Source: an uncultured Gemmataceae bacterium
GTDB taxonomy: Bacteria; Planctomycetota; Planctomycetia; Gemmatales; Gemmataceae
Direction of reading: 5' to 3'
Assembly: GCA_937922175.1 (NCBI GenBank)
Contig: CAKZUU010000178.1
Location: 1 to 8,548 of the forward strand
DNA length: 8,548 bases
Within the stretch, counting starts at the first letter, position 1; each line of letters opens with the position of its first letter. The notes below the pieces were generated by a model. That model did no database searches and was not told where the DNA came from. It was given only the letters and a program-made list of their open reading frames with translations. This document shows, piece by piece, positions 6,420 through 8,548 of this stretch. A program made the translations under genes and the position numbers.

Positions 6420-7547
6420 TCAACCGGACGGATCGAAGCGGAGAAATTGACAACGAATGGCACCGTGGAAAAGATGGATTCGTTCGCGAACCGGTAGCCG
6501 AACCGTGCGGGCCATCTCGCCGTTTCCGGTAAAGACCCAGCAGCGCCAACCGGGAAGCCGTCGGAAAAGTTGGCCCAACGTGCCGTAGAGTCGGCGGAGG
6601 TCCGCTTCTTGACCCAAGCGCTCGCCAAAGGGGGGATTCACGATCAGGGTGCCGGGCGGGGAATCGGATGCGTGGAAAGCTGCAACGTCCCGCACACTCC
6701 ATTGCACGAGATGACCGACCCCGGCCGCACGAGCATTTTTCGTGGCAAAATCGACGACATCCCGCCGAATGTCAGAACCGGACACGCCGGCAGGAAGCGA
6801 TCGAGCCATCCGCCGTCGGGCTTGCTCACGTAATTCGGTCCAGAAGGCGATATCAAAATCCAACCAACTCTGAAAGGCGAAGCCTTGACGGGTCAGCCCG
6901 GGCGCTCGGTCCAGTGCGATCCAACTCGCCTCGATCGGAAGAGTCCCCGAGCCGCACATCGGATCGACAAATGGTGTCTGCGAATCCCAGCGGCTCAGAA
7001 GGATCAAGCCCGCCGCCAAGGCTTCGTTCAGCGGTGCCTTGGTCAGGACGGGGCGATAACCTCGTTTGTGCAACGATTCACCCGAAGAGTCGAGACTGAG
7101 CACGGCGACATTCTGATGGATGTGCAAATTGAGCGGGACCATCGGCCGACGCGCATCAACGCTGGGCCGACGACCGACTTTGGCCAGAAACTGATCGCAA
7201 ATCGCGTCCTTGACCCGTCGGGCAGCATATTGCGAATGGGTGATGACCGAGTCACGGACGTTCGCATCAACGGCGAGCGTGTGATCCGGTGTCAGGTATC
7301 GTGACCAGTCGAGAGACCGGGCGGCGTCATAGAGTTCGTCGGGGGAGTGAACCGGAGCCGTCAGAACGGGTCGCAACACTCGGATCGCCGTGCGAAGCCA
7401 AAGGTTGGCTTGGTACATGATGGACCGATCGCCGCAAAAACTCACTCCCCCCCGACCGATTTGCACCTCGTGAGCCGGCAGAGCGCGGAGCTCTTGAGCC
7501 AGAACCTCTTCCATGCCGCGAACACACGTGGCGAAGTAGCGGATCAT
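6420..7547 (-). CDS. THUMP-domain rRNA guanine-N2 methyltransferase (RlmL/YpsC type)
   Basis: Predicted S-adenosylmethionine-dependent methyltransferase that makes N2-methylguanosine in 23S rRNA, acting in the cytoplasm on the large ribosomal subunit or its precursor. The 375-residue protein matches the stand-alone RlmL/YpsC form (COG0116). In Escherichia coli this unit is the N-terminal half of the fused RlmKL. The N-terminal ferredoxin-like and THUMP region covers about 1-155 (RYFATCVRGMEEVLAQEL at the start, then AVDANVRDS and THSQYAARRVKDAI). LHKRGYR (159-165) and APLNEALAAGL (171-181) precede the Rossmann-like catalytic domain. SAM-binding motif I is DPMCGSGTLPIEA (195-207), and the catalytic motif IV is NPPFGERLG (304-312), the NPP(F/Y) type used for methylating exocyclic amines. 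The start is the only nearby ATG and has no good ribosome binding site. It begins 31 bases after the DUF1501 stop on the same strand, so read-through transcription is likely. Confidence 0.93.
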   Translation of the reverse strand: MIRYFATCVRGMEEVLAQELRALPAHEVQIGRGGVSFCGDRSIMYQANLWLRTAIRVLRPVLTAPVHSPDELYDAARSLDWSRYLTPDHTLAVDANVRDSVITHSQYAARRVKDAICDQFLAKVGRRPSVDARRPMVPLNLHIHQNVAVLSLDSSGESLHKRGYRPVLTKAPLNEALAAGLILLSRWDSQTPFVDPMCGSGTLPIEASWIALDRAPGLTRQGFAFQSWLDFDIAFWTELREQARRRMARSLPAGVSGSDIRRDVVDFATKNARAAGVGHLVQWSVRDVAAFHASDSPPGTLIVNPPFGERLGQEADLRRLYGTLGQLFRRLPGWRCWVFTGNGEMARTVRLPVRERIHLFHGAIRCQFLRFDPSG

Positions 7548-7578
7548 GATGGGTCTGGGTGACGCCGGCTGGTGCCCG

Positions 7579-8548
7579 TCAGGCGAGGATGTCGTGAACG
7601 ACGCGGCCCTTCACATCGGTCAGGCGGAACGACCGCCCCTGGAATGGGTAAGTCAATCGTTCGTGGTCAATGCCCAGCAGGTGGAGCATGGTGGCGTGCA
7701 GGTCATGCACGTCGAGGACATTTTCGACGGCGTTGTAACCCAGTTCATCGGTCGCACCGTAGGTGATTCCGGGCTTGACTCCACCGCCGGCGAGCCAAAT
7801 CGAGAAACCCTTGATGTGGTGATCGCGGCCGTTCCCTTGCGCCATGGGGGTCCGGCCAAATTCGCCGCCCCAGACGACCAAGGTTTCATCCAACATGCCG
7901 CGGGCCTTCAGGTCCGTCAGGAGAGCGTAGCACGCCTGATCGACTTCACGGGCGACCACGGCAATGTCCTTTTTGATTCCGCCGTGATGGTCCCAGTCGC
8001 GATGGTAAAGTTGGATGAAACGGACCCCCCGCTCTGCCAAGCGACGGGCCAACAGGCAATTCGCCGCAAACGACCCATCGCCCCCTTTGGTGCCGTAGAG
8101 TTCCAAGGTCCGCCGGTCCTCGCGGGAAAAGTCCATCAATTCCGGGATGCTCGTCTGCATCCGGAAGGCCATTTCATATTGAGCGATGCGGGTAGCGATT
8201 TCGGGATCGCCGATCGACTCGAAGAGCATACGATCCAAAGCGGCCGTCGCCTCGACAATGTCTCGTTGCCGACTCGATGTGACGCCCGGGGGGTTCCCGA
8301 CATACAACACGGGTTCGCCCTTGGATCGGAAGTGAACACCCTGATAGCGGCTGGGCAAGAAGCCCGCCGACCACTGCCGCGAAGCGATTGGCTGATTCTG
8401 CCCGGAGCGGCCCGTCGATGTCAGGACGACAAATCCCGGAAGATTGTCGCCTTCGCTCCCCAAGCCGTACCAGATCCACGATCCCATGCTGGGCCGGCCA
8501 CTGATCGTCGTGCCGGTGTTCATGAAGGTATGGGCCGGGTCGTGATTG
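7579..8548 (-). CDS. DUF1501 domain protein (sulfatase-like), 5' end cut off by window
   Basis: C-terminal part (about 322 residues) of a DUF1501 protein, PF07394, an alkaline-phosphatase/sulfatase-superfamily-related family greatly expanded in planctomycetes and usually exported by a Tat signal, which would lie outside the window. The frame runs open to the right edge and reads NHDPAHTF just before the internal ATG at 8523, a typical family segment, so that ATG is not the start. Numbering from that ATG, conserved family motifs are TGTTISGRPSMGSW (3-16), LPGFVVL (28-34), WDHHGG (177-182), WGGEFGRTP (218-226), GRDHH (232-236) and DVHDLHATMLHLLGI (271-285). It ends with GRSF followed by GRVVHDILA. 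The histidines and aspartates of these motifs are the likely metal-site residues. Enzyme activity is unproven for the family. DUF1501 genes are usually preceded by a DUF1553/DUF1549 cytochrome-type partner, which would lie beyond the right edge if present. Perhaps 130-160 residues are missing. Confidence 0.95.
   Translation of the reverse strand, partial: NHDPAHTFMNTGTTISGRPSMGSWIWYGLGSEGDNLPGFVVLTSTGRSGQNQPIASRQWSAGFLPSRYQGVHFRSKGEPVLYVGNPPGVTSSRQRDIVEATAALDRMLFESIGDPEIATRIAQYEMAFRMQTSIPELMDFSREDRRTLELYGTKGGDGSFAANCLLARRLAERGVRFIQLYHRDWDHHGGIKKDIAVVAREVDQACYALLTDLKARGMLDETLVVWGGEFGRTPMAQGNGRDHHIKGFSIWLAGGGVKPGITYGATDELGYNAVENVLDVHDLHATMLHLLGIDHERLTYPFQGRSFRLTDVKGRVVHDILA

Overview
This 8.5 kb window looks like an ordinary, tightly packed chromosomal stretch of a planctomycete. 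The main evidence is a DUF1501 (sulfatase-like) protein at the right edge and a large VWA plus amidotransferase-like membrane protein at the left. Both are typical of, and strongly expanded in, Planctomycetota. The G+C-rich coding bias fits a Gemmatales-type lineage, but the order is an inference. I see no RNA genes, CRISPR, insertion sequences, prophage genes or long repeats.

Layout: positions 1 to 5767 carry five genes on the plus strand. They are a three-part VWA/GATase-like membrane protein (its true start may lie left of the window), a major facilitator transporter of the MJ1317-like type, an RluA-family rRNA/tRNA pseudouridine synthase with an S4 domain, a 90-residue basic protein of unknown function, and an MTH1/MutT-like Nudix hydrolase. 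The last three are spaced by only 9 and 4 bases and are probably co-transcribed. The remaining plus-strand gaps are short (65 and 42 bases).

After a 64-base convergent junction, positions 5832 to 8548 carry three genes on the minus strand. In transcription order they are the DUF1501 protein (its 5' end is cut off by the window edge), a THUMP-domain 23S rRNA guanine-N2 methyltransferase of the RlmL/YpsC type 31 bases downstream, and, after a 174-base gap, a small secreted proline-rich protein with a signal peptide.

Functionally, the clearest theme is RNA modification and nucleotide hygiene: a pseudouridine synthase, an rRNA methyltransferase and an oxidised-nucleotide hydrolase. These lie in two convergent blocks, so they need not form one pathway. 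The 90-residue protein, the secreted protein and the role of the cysteine-poor amidotransferase-like domain are the main unknowns. I found no convincing sign of an undescribed multi-gene system; the findings are modest.
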